Shown here in pieces: positions 22,335 through 32,997 of a stretch of DNA of 64,000 bases (the first letter of the stretch is position 1; the number at the start of each line of letters is the position of its first letter). The notes under the pieces are model-generated. The model did no database searches. It saw only the letters and a list, made by a program, of their open reading frames with translations, and was not told where the DNA came from. Source of the DNA: Labyrinthula sp. Ha (lineage: Eukaryota; Sar; Bigyra; Labyrinthulida; Labyrinthulaceae); contig JAALGZ010000003.1 of assembly GCA_015227615.1 (NCBI GenBank), positions 1,674,001 through 1,738,000 on the forward strand, written 5' to 3'. Position numbers and translations under genes: made by a program.

Positions 22335-24050
22335 TCAATCAACTCTCTTAGTCCCACACGCTCTTTGAAGATAGATGCTTAATCTCCACCTAATTAGATA
22401 CAACACAAAACAGCAAGATGAAATAGAACCTAAAAGAATTAGTGGCCAACGTTCGGCTTTATTCTTCTCGGAAACAAACTCAAACATCGGTGACGCACTA
22501 GCATCGTCACTAGCAATCACTATCCTCTGGTCTGAATTCAGTTCACTTTTCTTCTCTTTGACAATGAAGTCTACGAAATCCTCCGTTTGATATGCCTCAG
22601 GAGCGGTTTCTATTCTTGCAGTATCCTCCGATACTGCAAGATCTTTCTTCACAGATGTCAGTTTAGTTTCCTCGAAAGTTTCCACTAAGGAAAGAATCTC
22701 TGATTCGCGATGCTTCTGCTGTTCCTCAACTAGAAGTTAGAAAAAAATTGAATATACCTTCTTCAAGCAGATTAAGCAGTTCATCTTCAAGTTCAATACT
22801 GTCGTGTTCTTCATGACTTGATTCTGTTGCAACAGGAAGAATTTCTCGAAAAAACTTAATATCCTCTTTCACTGGAGCTAGTATTTCATCTTGCCTGATA
22901 TTAGTTTCCGTAAAAATAATCTCGACAAGAGAAACTATAGCAGCATAAACCTCTTCTCCTATGGGAATTATATCCTCTTTATCAACTTCAAAGATCTCAT
23001 CCATTTTCCTACTCTTCCTATTTCCACGTGTTTCAACAATGAAAGAATTCTCAATTCCAAGTTCATTTGATATGTAATCAACAGCAACCCCTGTGTTACT
23101 CTCTGAAAATTCTGTTTCTCTAGCTCTACAAACATACTCCTTATTTCCATTTTCTTCTACATTCATATCCCTGGCTAGTTTCTCACACCCTTTCCTTTCT
23201 TTCTCAAACTTTTTTTCATTCTTTTCTTTATAATTAAACGGTTGTAAAACAGCTTGAGAGCAGCAGTGAACGTCAAGAAAACCGTTAACCGAGTTTTTAG
23301 AACGGATAGAATCTAGCCAAGAAACAAGAGCTTTATTCTCAGGTTCAGAAAAAGGTCTTCTTCCTTGAAAAACTTCCGTAGTTGGCTTAGAGCTACCAAA
23401 TCCCCAGCTAACTCCAGGAACACCAAAATTTCTGTTTAGATCAATTCCATGAGCACACTTTGAACTACCTTTATGTCCTCTTGAGCATAAATTTCGGCGA
23501 TTCTTCCTCCATAAGCGTGAAGATGAGTTTGTAGGCGCTCCTTTAAGCATAGCATTGTACGAGAAACTGTACCCGTCTGGGTTAAGAACCGGGAGAAAGT
23601 ACACATTTAATTCACCAGAAAGCAAACGTTGCGTAAAAACATCGTTAGGAATCTTTTTCTTTATATTAGAGAGTGTTTTCCATGCCGAATAAAGAACAGA
23701 AGTTCCTGCTCCCCATTCCCTTCCATGCATTGCACCCATAATGACAATGGACTTTGTTGCTGCTGGGTTTGCGGATTTGGATATTTGAATAACTTTAAGT
23801 TTTTGTTTTTCAGAGGACACACCCACAGAAAATGATTTTCCAAAGTTTTCCTCTTTCAATTCGTCTCCAACACTGTCTATTGCTGAGAATATCTCAGATA
23901 TACTTCTCCAGTCTATATGTGACAGTGAACAAGGGCTTTACCTGAAAAGAAATCATCAAAAACTATTTTCATAGAAGTTTTGGTTCTTAGTTGCTTGGAC
24001 AATGTTAATGCAGAGAAGTATAGTGAACATAGGATAGAGTTTAGTCGCAT
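22335..24050 (-). CDS. Membrane-anchored zinc carboxypeptidase (M14 family), three exons
   Basis: Exons 24050-23942, 23912-22758 and 22729-22335, joined across 29- and 28-nt GT-AG introns, give 552 aa. The start ATG at 24050 provides a signal peptide (MRLNSILCSLYFSALTLS). The peptidase domain (about 37-350) has the first zinc ligands in HGREW (His99, Glu102), the substrate-binding Arg in DLNRNF (Arg197), GRRPFSEPENKAL, the third zinc ligand in DVHCCSQ (His252) and the catalytic Glu330 in IVETRG. The tyrosine equivalent to Tyr248 of carboxypeptidase A is not obvious. An acidic stalk follows, then a transmembrane segment near the C-terminus (WPLILLGSISSCCFVLYLI) and a short basic tail. It therefore probably trims C-terminal residues in the secretory pathway or at the cell surface. 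A TIR element begins 68 bp upstream of the ATG. Confidence 0.87.
22730..22757 (-). other. 28-nt intron in the carboxypeptidase gene
   Basis: Minus strand GTATATTC...ACTTCTAG. Removal joins the peptidase/stalk exon to the exon with the transmembrane segment in frame (phase 1). Confidence 0.82.
23913..23941 (-). other. 29-nt intron in the carboxypeptidase gene
   Basis: Minus strand GTAAAGCC...ACATATAG. Removal joins the signal-peptide exon to DWRSISEIFSAIDSV, which is in the expected M14 N-terminal position (phase 1). Confidence 0.82.
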
Positions 24051-24117
24051 TTTTGTGTGTCCTTATAAAATTTCAAGGACGAATTTCTGATAGCTCTACA
24101 TGGTAATGCCATATTAA

Positions 24118-24173
24118 TGGGGTTCGCTTTTAGTACTCCGGAGTGTCGCACTCTACTTTTCTGATTGGCCAGA
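24118..24173 (+). repeat. Left TIR of copy 1
   Basis: Runs from TGGGGTTCGCTTTTA through CGGAGTGTCGCACTC to CTGATTGGCCAGA. GAGTG TCG CACTC is itself an inverted repeat around TCG. It contains an ATTGG (inverted CCAAT) box and lies 68 bp from the carboxypeptidase start codon. Confidence 0.8.
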
Positions 24174-24420
24174 ATTGGAAATTCCCCAAAATTAAAATTC
24201 AAAATAAATGCAATCAAGCCAACAAAACAGTAAAACTGTATCAAGATTGTGAAGACACGATATTCGCACAGAAGAAAAGGCAAAATGACAATGAAAACTC
24301 GATCAAGTCAACGAATGTTCACTATTCTATGTATTTAAATAAAAATTATATTAGTTTTTAGGTTATCTAAACATTTTCAACTTGGATGTTCTTACTGAAG
24401 AAGAGAAAAAAAACTAAAGA

Positions 24421-24720
24421 ATTTCGATTTAACTTTAATTTATATTTGAAAAGAAAAAGAACGCTCAAGACGTTGGAATTCAATTTAATTTGCTTTTGAA
24501 AAGAAAAAGAAAGCACAAGAACTTGGAGTTCAGTTTAATTTATATTTCCAGAGAAAAAGAAAGATCAACACGTTTCAGCTTTATTTACTCTTAAAAAGAA
24601 AAAGTAAGTGCAACACTTTGGAGTTCAGTTTAATTAATATTTGAAAAGAAAAAAAGCTCAACATGTTCCAGTTTAATTTATTTTTGAAAAGAAAAAGGAA
24701 GTACAACACGTTTTGCAAAA
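24421..24720. repeat. About six degenerate 50-60-bp tandem units, copy 1
   Basis: Units centre on GAAAAGAAAAAG followed by a CAAxACxTTGGAGTTCA-like block and TTTAATTTATAT. The same array is in copy 2 at 43057-43355. Subterminal arrays like this can bind transposases. Confidence 0.7.
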
Positions 24721-25552
24721 AAACCTTCAAAAAAGGTAAATCATTTTAAAATGTTTGCTTAATTAACTTTTAACTTGAAACGGAATGGGGTTTAGGTTGA
24801 GTGTTTGAAAAAAAATGAATTTGAAAAGAGTTGGTCAACAGATCAGGAATGAAGTTTAACTCAAGAGTTCAAGGAAAATATGATTTGATTACTTTTTATT
24901 TTTTTACGTTAGGTTCAGACATGACTGATTTTTTTTCAACTCCAATCTTATATATTCTTTTTCTCTTAACTTGTGATATAATGTTCAAACTTGATTCTGT
25001 ACATAATTTCTGGAAAGTTTCTGTGAAAATATAATTCTGCTTCAGCCATTAAAGTTTAGGCTCTAACAAATCTATGTAGAAATTCTTGTCTAGCTTCTGT
25101 TAAGTCAATTACCTAAAAGATGTAAATGCTCCTCTTTGAATCAAACTTAAGATTAACTTTAAAAGTACAATTCTTCGAGCTAGTACAAACAATTCTACAA
25201 GTTCCTAACTTAACTACTTCAATTCCAAACTTTTTCAACGTTTCTGACTTCGTAAAGTGGTGTGCTGCCTTTTTACTAGTTCTAAAGCGTCCTGCAACGT
25301 AGGTCTAATGTGTTTTCAACATTTATTTTGCAGAACCAGAGCTCTTTAACAACCAGCTTTCGTCTTAACACATTTTTTCCCTTTGTGTTAAACTTTTTTG
25401 TGGCTTTTTTTCGTAAGGATTTTTTCCCTAGCAGTTTTTGTTAAATTTGTCTTTTTCTTCGTATCCTTTCGGTTCGAATTGTGAATTTTTCTACCCTTCA
25501 ATTTCCTAGGCGAATTCCAATTCCGCGCCTTAAAAATTTTCGCTATGAATTA

Positions 25553-25622
25553 ACCGGAAAAAGTATGACAAAATTACCCAAAATTGGTATTTTGAATGAC
25601 AGAAGGTCATACGAATTCCGGT
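25553..25622. other. Left cluster of recombinase-arm-like repeats
   Basis: Arm 25553-25569 (ACCGGAAAAAGTATGAC) is inverted relative to 25606-25622 (GTCATACGAATTCCGGT). The latter is also paired, across a 5-bp spacer AGAAG (25601-25605), with a weaker arm ending GAATGAC at 25600. Confidence 0.6.
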
Positions 25623-25687
25623 AAGTCATAATTTTTTTTCAAATTTTCGTGTTAGAATTTCCCTAGGTAAAAATTAAGCCAGTTTTA

Positions 25688-25715
25688 ACCGGAATTTATA
25701 TGACCGCTGTCATAC
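25688..25715. other. Second left arm pair (short right arm)
   Basis: ACCGGAATTTATATGAC at 25688-25704, then CGCT, then GTCATAC at 25709-25715. The perfect inner palindrome is GTATGAC-type on both sides; only one full arm is present. Confidence 0.55.
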
Positions 25716-26151
25716 TTTTTTTAAAGAGCCAATGAAAAGACATTTTGGTTTTGCGAACCTTTGCAGAAGAGAACACCGGATAAAATCACAGTGGGGAATT
25801 ACCATACAATTCTAATTTGCTGAAAACAAACACAAATCAAACAAAGAGTGCTAAAAAAAAAGAAATAGGTAAAACTCGGCGAATATTTCGTCTTTTTTAA
25901 CGATTTTTGGCTTGTTGGAAAGCTCTTTCAAAGCTACTTCTTTTAGAATTTAACTATGTGATATCTTCTGTACTTTTTGACGATACGCGATTTTACTATT
26001 TGCCTAAAATGCGAGCAAAAGAAGAAAAAACAATGGGTTACACTTTGTTGCTTTCCTTGTTTGTGTTAGGAAAAAGTAATTTTATGTTTCACCTAATATC
26101 TAAATTGTTGCTAGAACCTGTTTCCTAATTAATTTTTTAGCTCGAAGAAAA

Positions 26152-26949
26152 ATGGACGATCGATTGAATGAAGAGAATTGGGCAGAGATTTCACAACATG
26201 TTTCTGAAATCAGAGCAAACACGATTGCCAAAAACTCTCAGAGCTCGTACGAGGGTTCCTGCACCCAATTTCTAGCTTGGTGCGCAAGAAACAAACACAA
26301 GGTTTTGGCTGAAGATTTTCTTAACAAGTTGAATGAAGGAAGTGATGCTGAAGCACCAATCAGTTTAAAACTCATTAGGAAAACAGTTAAAAATTTTCCG
26401 AATTTACCACCCTTGAAATTTGATGAGCTTGATGTAGAAATCTTCATGTCGTGGATTGTAACTAAGAAAAGAAGTGATGTGAGCTTTCTTAGTTATTCTA
26501 GTTACTCAACTCATCGTTCTGCTCTTTACAGTCTTTACCGTCAAGACAAAGCTCGTTTCAGTTCTGAGTTCAAGAACGAGTTAAAAAATCATTTTAGAGG
26601 ATTAAAAAGAAAAATTGCTTCGGAAGAACAAGCAGGTAAAGGTGTGATTAAACGTAGGAAATATCCTCTAGATCCAACTCAAGTTCAATCAGTGCATCAA
26701 TTATGTGAATTCATATCTTGCCTCGAACGAAGCATCTATATCCAGTTCTCGGCTCTACTTGTCATGTCGCAGAATATGATAGTTATTAGTTTCAACTGCA
26801 ACCTCCTAAGTGCTCATTTCATTTTGAGTATTAATTTTTTTTTTCACTTTCGGTTGAATTCCTCTTTCCAGAGTTCAACCAATGAAATTGCACTGTTCGG
26901 TACTGGAAATCGCATGACAGCCTGTCATGCAAATTCCGACCACAAGTAA
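26152..26949 (+). CDS. Crypton-type tyrosine recombinase, N-terminal domain only
   Basis: 265 aa from the ATG at 26152. Residues about 15-180 resemble the SAM-like N-terminal DNA-binding domain of Crypton recombinases: NSQSSYEGSCTQFLAWCARN, then LSYSSYSTHRSALYSLYR, then FKNELKNHFRGLKRKIA with a following Lys/Arg cluster. The catalytic Arg...His-x-x-Arg...Tyr region should come next, but after LLVMSQNM the sequence becomes hydrophobic and unrelated and the element ends. The protein could bind DNA but not recombine. An acceptor-like TTTTTTAG lies shortly before the ATG, so a 5' leader intron is possible. Family assignment is from motif memory; a plain unknown protein is the alternative. Confidence 0.6.
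   Translation: MDDRLNEENWAEISQHVSEIRANTIAKNSQSSYEGSCTQFLAWCARNKHKVLAEDFLNKLNEGSDAEAPISLKLIRKTVKNFPNLPPLKFDELDVEIFMSWIVTKKRSDVSFLSYSSYSTHRSALYSLYRQDKARFSSEFKNELKNHFRGLKRKIASEEQAGKGVIKRRKYPLDPTQVQSVHQLCEFISCLERSIYIQFSALLVMSQNMIVISFNCNLLSAHFILSINFFFHFRLNSSFQSSTNEIALFGTGNRMTACHANSDHK
26902..26940. other. Lox-like site: 17-bp arms around a 5-bp spacer
   Basis: Left arm ACTGGAAATCGCATGAC (26902-26918), spacer AGCCT (26919-26923), right arm GTCATGCAAATTCCGAC (26924-26940). The arms match in inverted orientation at about 12 of 17 positions, with the inner seven perfect. It sits at the right end of the Crypton-like insert. Confidence 0.65.
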
Positions 26950-27001
26950 ATTTTGGTTTCTGCGCACTCAAAATCCAGGCGAAGTATAAGTTTTCATGTA
27001 A

Positions 27002-27060
27002 TCTGACCAATCAGATACGAGTGGAGTGCGACACTCCAGAGTGTAACAGTCCTTTTCCTA
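27002..27060 (-). repeat. Right TIR of copy 1
   Basis: Contains TCTGACCAATCAG and GGAGTGCGACACTCC, inverted relative to the left TIR. It differs from the right TIR of copy 2 at about ten positions. Confidence 0.75.
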
Positions 27061-28199
27061 TATTTTCTAGGTTATTTAAAAATGGGGTAATGTCATATGG
27101 ACATAATATGGAAAGGATGGTGACGTGGAATGATTTATCATTCAAATAAGCAATATTCTAAATTCAATAAACTGAATCTAGCATGTAGATTGGTCTGGTA
27201 GTAGAATATTAAGGTGGTTTAGAGTTGTGTGGTTTTCAAATAGGTACATCTAATATAGGTAATAAAAAGCAACATATAGCTCTTATGCAAGAAGTTAAGA
27301 CAAGATGTTATTAAAATTTCGTGGAAAAAAATCCAATGAGAAAAAGTGAATGATTAAAAATTGGATATTCGATCACAAGAGTTACTAGTATGGTTATTCT
27401 TTATCTTTAGGTTGGAATAATCTGCTATGTAAAAACACTGCTCAGCTATAATCTTCTTCCCGTTTAACTTAGAAGCTGACCATTCATCATTTGGTAAACT
27501 TTACTCGATTATTCTGTGTTCTTCTTTTATTTTTATTCAACTAAACCTTAAGAAATGGTACGTTGAGTCAACAATATTCCATTGCACTATAATAAGGAAA
27601 ATACAAGATTATATCACTTTCCTTCAAAGGTTTTGTAGCAATATTATTGAGCATTTAAAACTTCACTTCTCAATTTTTCAGTTAGCAGTATTTCCCAAGA
27701 ATAAATCCTGGGTCTTAAATATTACCCTAAACTCAGAACAGCCATTCCTGAAATTACCCGAACAAAGATTCTCCAATTAACAAAAATAATATACACAGTT
27801 TCAGCATTGACTGATCTATTACACCACCTAATACATCCTTTTTCTTCACTTTTGCTTAATATTATTAAGATACAATAGTCTTGTTTTTAAGTGAAATCTC
27901 CTTGCGATGCTTCAACGAATGTTCCTGAGAACATAAAGTTCATCCCGCTCTTGTTTCTTGGTATCAAATAATCGTTTCTAAAAGGAAGATTCATCATGTT
28001 TTATCCAATTCCCACCAACTTCTACTTTATTATATACGACCAATATGAATATATAGTCTGCTGGCAGAGTATTCTATGAATGAATATAAAAAGTTGCGGA
28101 TCTCTGAACAAATTGCACCCTATAGGTAACCCTCTAGTTGACGAGGCTTCCTTTTGTCAAGGGGCATCCAGCAACAGAGCTCGAAACTTTTATCCGCTT
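27061..28199. other. Gene-free AT-rich stretch
   Basis: Nothing recognised on either strand. Confidence 0.45.
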
Positions 28200-29060
28200 A
28201 TTTTTTAAGTCCATATTTACGGTATCTCTGTTAATAAAGACCACGAACTCTGGTATAGTCCATTCAATAAAGCCCTTATATTGTTCCACAATTTAATATT
28301 TATTTATATTTTCTGCAGCCCAAATATCCCATTCATTAAATTCATATACATTTTTATCGTTCCAAGCCTTTCTTACTATCTTTTCTCGCAGTTCTAAGTT
28401 TTTCTTAAATTATCTCTTCTTTCTTTTCTTAGTAGACATTTCTATCTTTATTTTCTAATTTTCTCTAAACAAATTTTGGTTTCCGTTTTTCTTCTTTATT
28501 GAATCATACTTTCAACAATATCTTTCTTTTCAAATGGACCAATAAGCCTTCCGCTAATATGGTTCTCAGCTCTCTGGAAACATCTTCTACCAATAACAAA
28601 TATGACTATTCCATCTTATCGATTATCGTTGTCTTTATTTTAACAGTTTCAGGTTATATGCTCCAATTCAAAGCAGCACATATAGATTCATATAAGTTTT
28701 GGCAAATGTTAATTCTTCATTGTCGCTTTCAACCACCTATTTTCCTCATAATAATTATCTCCCATAATCTCTTCACTCCACCGAGTTTCGGATACATAGA
28801 TATGCACAACTTACTTCAGCACCACTATCTATTAACACCCCTGTTATCTTTTAATTTACTGTTGCCTCTTCTTTTACTGTTAGTGAACACCCATACTTCT
28901 CCTTTTCTTAACCAATTTTCTTTCACAGAGTATGAGTAGATCATGGCGTTGTTTTATTGTGGAACTGTTGTTGTAATGATTTATCGTGTTATAGAGAACA
29001 GCTCACCCTTGGCCAAAATTCCTTGCTTTAAATCCAAATCTTTATAGGTTGTAAATTGCT
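28200..29060 (-). mobile_element. Possible decayed retroelement fossil (protease-like motif)
   Basis: The minus strand is strongly purine-rich here. Near 28801-28850 it encodes a retroviral-type protease-like motif, LIDSGAEVS. Flanking sequence looks like old, Lys/Glu-rich coding material without another firm motif. It is broken in many places; family uncertain (LTR retroelement at best). Confidence 0.3.
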
Positions 29061-31559
29061 CTGCTTCTTTTCCTTCTACAGCTTATCCCCGCCCTTTACA
29101 TATTAGTATTCCATTGTATTAAAGGTCTTAGTTTATCTTATTTCTACAGTTCCATTTATTTACCCTATTTTAGGCAATAAATCTAATACATTCATTTGCC
29201 CCAAAAGAGGTGCTTGACTCTATCAATAATGTAACCTCATATTTTTCAAGGAGATGTCCAACTTTGCAAAATATCTTCCAGGCACCGGAACCAAATATGT
29301 TTATCTCTCTCTCTAGGACACGAAATCCATCTTTATTCCATTATATCGATTCTATTAGTAATGATGTAACTATTATTGCCATATATTCAATATCTTTTGG
29401 GTATCTGATCACCCCAGTATGATCCATTCTTCTAAATACGGGATATATATATATGTTTCTTTAACAAATTTGTATGCAACCAATCCCTTGCTTTGTTTTT
29501 AGTTAATACCCAATCACTACGTTAAAATTTACATTTAAAATAATCTGAAATGACTAACCGTTTGACATAACACACTAAAATGCTCTCTATTTATCCAAGG
29601 TTATGAGAATTTTGTTTCTATTTTTAATGGTCACTATCCCTTCAGTGTCATATAGCTAATCATTAGACACCAGCGATTCTTTATGCTCTTACTAACTGGA
29701 ATTTGTTACTTATTTTGTAGCCCTATTTTCCGGTTCTACTTTTTCTAGTATTTCTCAATTGGTATCATTGCTTTCTACACATCTCTGCTTACTATATCGG
29801 TGATTACCACACGGCTATTCCGTTCCGGCTGCTTTATATCTTTCTCATCTGCAGTTGAAGCTGCCGAATATAATATTCAGCACCCAACCGCGTATTAGAT
29901 TACTTTTTCTAAATCGTTTTACCAACCAATAATCAATTTCTCCTCTGATTCCTCACCAATTTCCTATTTATTTTTAATTGTTGTCTGTTCAGTTCTATTT
30001 CAAGATCCCCCATATATTGTAATACCTGAACTAGATACTTAGCAAATACAGATTATTTTTATTGAGAAATGGTTCCCCTTATGAATAACCATTAAGTTAT
30101 CCCTATTCTAAAGCTTTATCTAGGATGAAGATTATTTAAAGTACATTTTTCATTATGTATCTGGTTCGGTATCAGGACATAGTTCCCAGGATTAGTCACA
30201 TACTTAATGTACTCCAACATCATCGATACCAACAAGTTACATTTCATGAGTGGAAGTTTATACAAATTACACAGCATCCTCATCAACTTCTGCGTTTTTC
30301 GTTTACTACCTTTGATTCTTATGTTTTTTCAAGGAATATGCAATACAGACAAATGGTACGCGAATCTATCAGTATTCATTAAACTCTTAGCTATAGTGTT
30401 GCAAAGGTGATCATTATAATAAGTAGCTATTATCATCCTTGGTAGATTGACCGTCTTTACTATGAAGCTCAATAAACCTTCTATAAATCTTAAAGTGCTC
30501 GGATTTCGAAAATAAGCAAACCATGTTCTGCACCTATAACCATCTAAAGTCAAGAAGACATATCTATTATGTATATAAATTTAGTCTAAATGAAACAAAA
30601 AGTTAAGCTTTGATGCATTCTAATAAGCACCTGAGAATCTTCAAAATAAATAAGATCTAGGATCACAATGAACGGATATATTATATACTCTTCAGAATGT
30701 TACTTTAATTAAGTTTATAGGGATATTTAGGGATGGGGTTTGATTTATTGATAATTTATCAGTATTAAATTTCCCCTTTTTTTTTATTGATTGTTTCTGT
30801 TAATTCCATAACCATTCTAATTGATTATTATCAATCAATTGCTTAACATTAATAAATTGGACCATACAGCCTTGGACCTAGCGCCCAAAGCATATATGTT
30901 TCATTATTGTATCGTACGGAATTCATCAAAATATGTGACACACTGTCGAACTGTATCCTGTTATCGGGGATTAGAGGGCCATATGGCCGTTATATGTTGA
31001 TTTTCCTACTATGCATAAATACAATAGTATGCTCAGGTGCAGTTTGGCAAAATGTGCTCTGACCCAATTGAATTTTGTTAGTGAGTTGATAATAATAGTA
31101 AAGTTAGAATCATTTGGTAATAATTAGTACCACAATTCTGTTTTTATATTAAGAATCAAAATAATCATCAAACAATTATTGAAAACTTTTATTAAATCCA
31201 ATTACTTGTTTTGTCAAGTTTCTAATAACCTAGTTTAACATTTTCCTTCAAGTGTGCCAGGTTCTTACTCTTTCCTTAAATATAGTTCTATATCTCATCT
31301 TTACCTGAAGAACAGTGACGTTCTTAGCATTTCTTCCAGCGTCTTCCATAATTTGGGTTGGATCTACTTACTGACATAGGTACTGTTAAGTCCTGGAGAA
31401 ATACAGCACTACCCAGTGTATCTTTAGGGCCTAGGCAAATCATTGGAGTAGTAGTCCTTTACAAGGTACCGATAAGGGTTTGAGGTGTGACGATAGTATA
31501 TATATAAATAGAGTAATTTGATTTGTAGATAGAATTTGTCATCAAAATTTTGGATTAGG
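29061..31559. other. No supported gene
   Basis: Pyrimidine-rich plus strand up to about 30 kb, then ordinary AT-rich sequence. Frames on both strands are short and uninformative. Confidence 0.4.
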
Positions 31560-32997
31560 CCATAGTGAAGAATCCAACCAATCTAATGTTTAACAGAAAA
31601 TCACATAAGAAAAGTATACAGAATAAAAAGTCATATGCAAGAGCAAGCCAGCAAATACTAAGCAACAAGATACACATTGGTGCAATCGATACAAGCCACA
31701 GGTTGTCTAAGTATGTCTTCATATCAATGTCTCCCGTAGCAGTTAACTGTTTCATGAAGACAGTCAACTTCGGTTGCAATCTAGTGCAAATCGAAAACAA
31801 GGTGGATGCGGCATGAGGCCTCACTAACTTTGGACTGAAGAAGATGAAGTTGATCATTTCCGATGAGCCACTAGCTCTGACGAAATCAACTCAAGATCTC
31901 GGAGCGGGCCATGTTCGCTGTGTGCAACACCTTTCATCTTTCTTCTCATCTGGAGCCAAAGGACTTCGTGGAGCTGACCTCAAAAGGTTTATGGATTCTC
32001 AGAACAATCTGATGCGTCAAGATCTAGGTATTAAGATTCAATTTGATGAGGAGATGTATAGCGTGATGTATAAACTTCAACATCATGAGCTGCAAACAAA
32101 CCTAAAATATAATAGGGAAAATGAAAAATCCATGTGTTGGACCTTTCCAAAAAAATTGATCTTTGGATATGGTTCAACCCGACATGTTAGATGATAACAT
32201 TCCAAGTTTCAAGGAAGGGCTAAATTCTCCCTGAAGCAACAGGGATGGACCCTTGAACAACTTTTCACTTACCATGAAAAACATGTCAAAGACTATACCA
32301 GGTCCACCTTGAAGAATACAATGGAAATTGTTAATGAAGGTGGTGGTGTTTCGAATGAAGTAAGTGAAAGGTTGACAGCGGAGTTGAAGAAGGTCCATGG
32401 GTGCTTCATCTCTTCGGATCGCGGGGGGGCAAAATCTACTTGGTGGTGAAGAAGCTAAAAAGTGAGTCAGGAACTTTTGAGTTGGCCATTGAAAGAGTTG
32501 ATGACACCATGATTCCACCTTGCACTGGCGCTTTCTAGACAAATTTCAATCTCCCTTGCAGACATTTCACTCGTGTTTGCATTGAGTTGGATGTCCAATG
32601 TATTTAGAAGTTGCATTTACTTCCGAGGTGGCGTTTGGAGAACCATCCATTGTTCCTCTTAGCATTGGAAGAGTTGGGAAGAGCAGAGTCATCAGAAGAT
32701 GATGCTCTGAACTTCAATGTTAAGATATCTTGCTTCAAAGATCTTTTAGCCCCAAAAAAATCAGGAATCAAGTACTCGATGTTGCAATTTGCCTGCAAGA
32801 CACTATGTGAAAAAGCTCAGTATAGCACTGACAAAGGATGGATAAAGGCGTACGCTACTGTCATACGGATGACAGACACCCTAAGACAGAACACCGATGG
32901 GAATTTTTCCGAGGTGGATATGCCCCTTTCCCAGCACTATAGGTCGACGATTCTGTCTCCAAGAAAAGAAAAAAGAGGAAGAAAGAAACTGCTGTAA
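31560..32997 (+). pseudogene. Unidentified decayed coding region, GC-richer than surroundings
   Basis: About 1.4 kb of plus-strand protein-like sequence broken several times. Representative stretches are FFSSGAKGLRGADLKRFMD, a block with MYSVMYKLQHHELQ, a region with EVSERLTAELKKVHG and, near the end, CFKDLLAPKKSGIKYS followed by a basic RKEKRGRKKLL tail. GC content rises visibly compared with flanks. I do not recognise the family. It could be a decayed host gene or part of a mobile element. Confidence 0.45.

Larger units (their letters stand above)
25550..26949 (+). mobile_element. Crypton-like insert (1,400 bp) inside the TIR element
   Basis: Boundaries come from comparison with copy 2, with a 2-bp AA ambiguity. 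The insert carries a Crypton-type recombinase N-terminal region and has 17-bp arms of the pattern ACCGGAAnnnnnATGAC near both ends. There is no room for the roughly 200-residue catalytic domain, so this copy is internally truncated. An internal deletion making copy 2 is the alternative to an insertion making copy 1. Confidence 0.65.
24118..27060. mobile_element. TIR DNA element, copy 1, carrying a Crypton-like insert
   Basis: 2,943 bp with imperfect terminal inverted repeats of about 56-59 bp (24118-24173 and 27002-27060). Both ends share GGAGTGTCGCACTC-type and CTGATTGGxCAGA sequences. The first 1,432 bp match copy 2 (42754-44185) with about nine differences and no indel. Exactly 1,400 bp in the interior (25550-26949) are absent from copy 2. 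No clear target duplication is seen. The outer element encodes nothing recognisable apart from the insert and is probably non-autonomous. Confidence 0.85.

Noticed and set aside
24041-24283. Minus-strand 80-aa frame, repeated in part at 42704-42919
   Set aside because: The shared part is only the duplicated TIR element end; no start, motif or conservation pattern supports a protein.
24831-25034. 67-aa frame present in both TIR copies (also 43467-43670)
   Set aside because: Conservation is explained by copying of the element; the composition is low-complexity and no domain is visible.
25470-25485. GGTTCGAATTGTG resembling a tRNA B box
   Set aside because: It lies inside the TIR element, also in copy 2, with no A box or foldable cloverleaf.
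28499-28939. 146-aa hydrophobic plus-strand frame
   Set aside because: It is a Leu/Ile/His-rich translation of a pyrimidine-rich strand; the opposite strand has the protease-like motif.
31555-31857. 100-aa hydrophobic minus-strand frame
   Set aside because: It is antisense to better, Lys/Ser-rich plus-strand pseudogene sequence.
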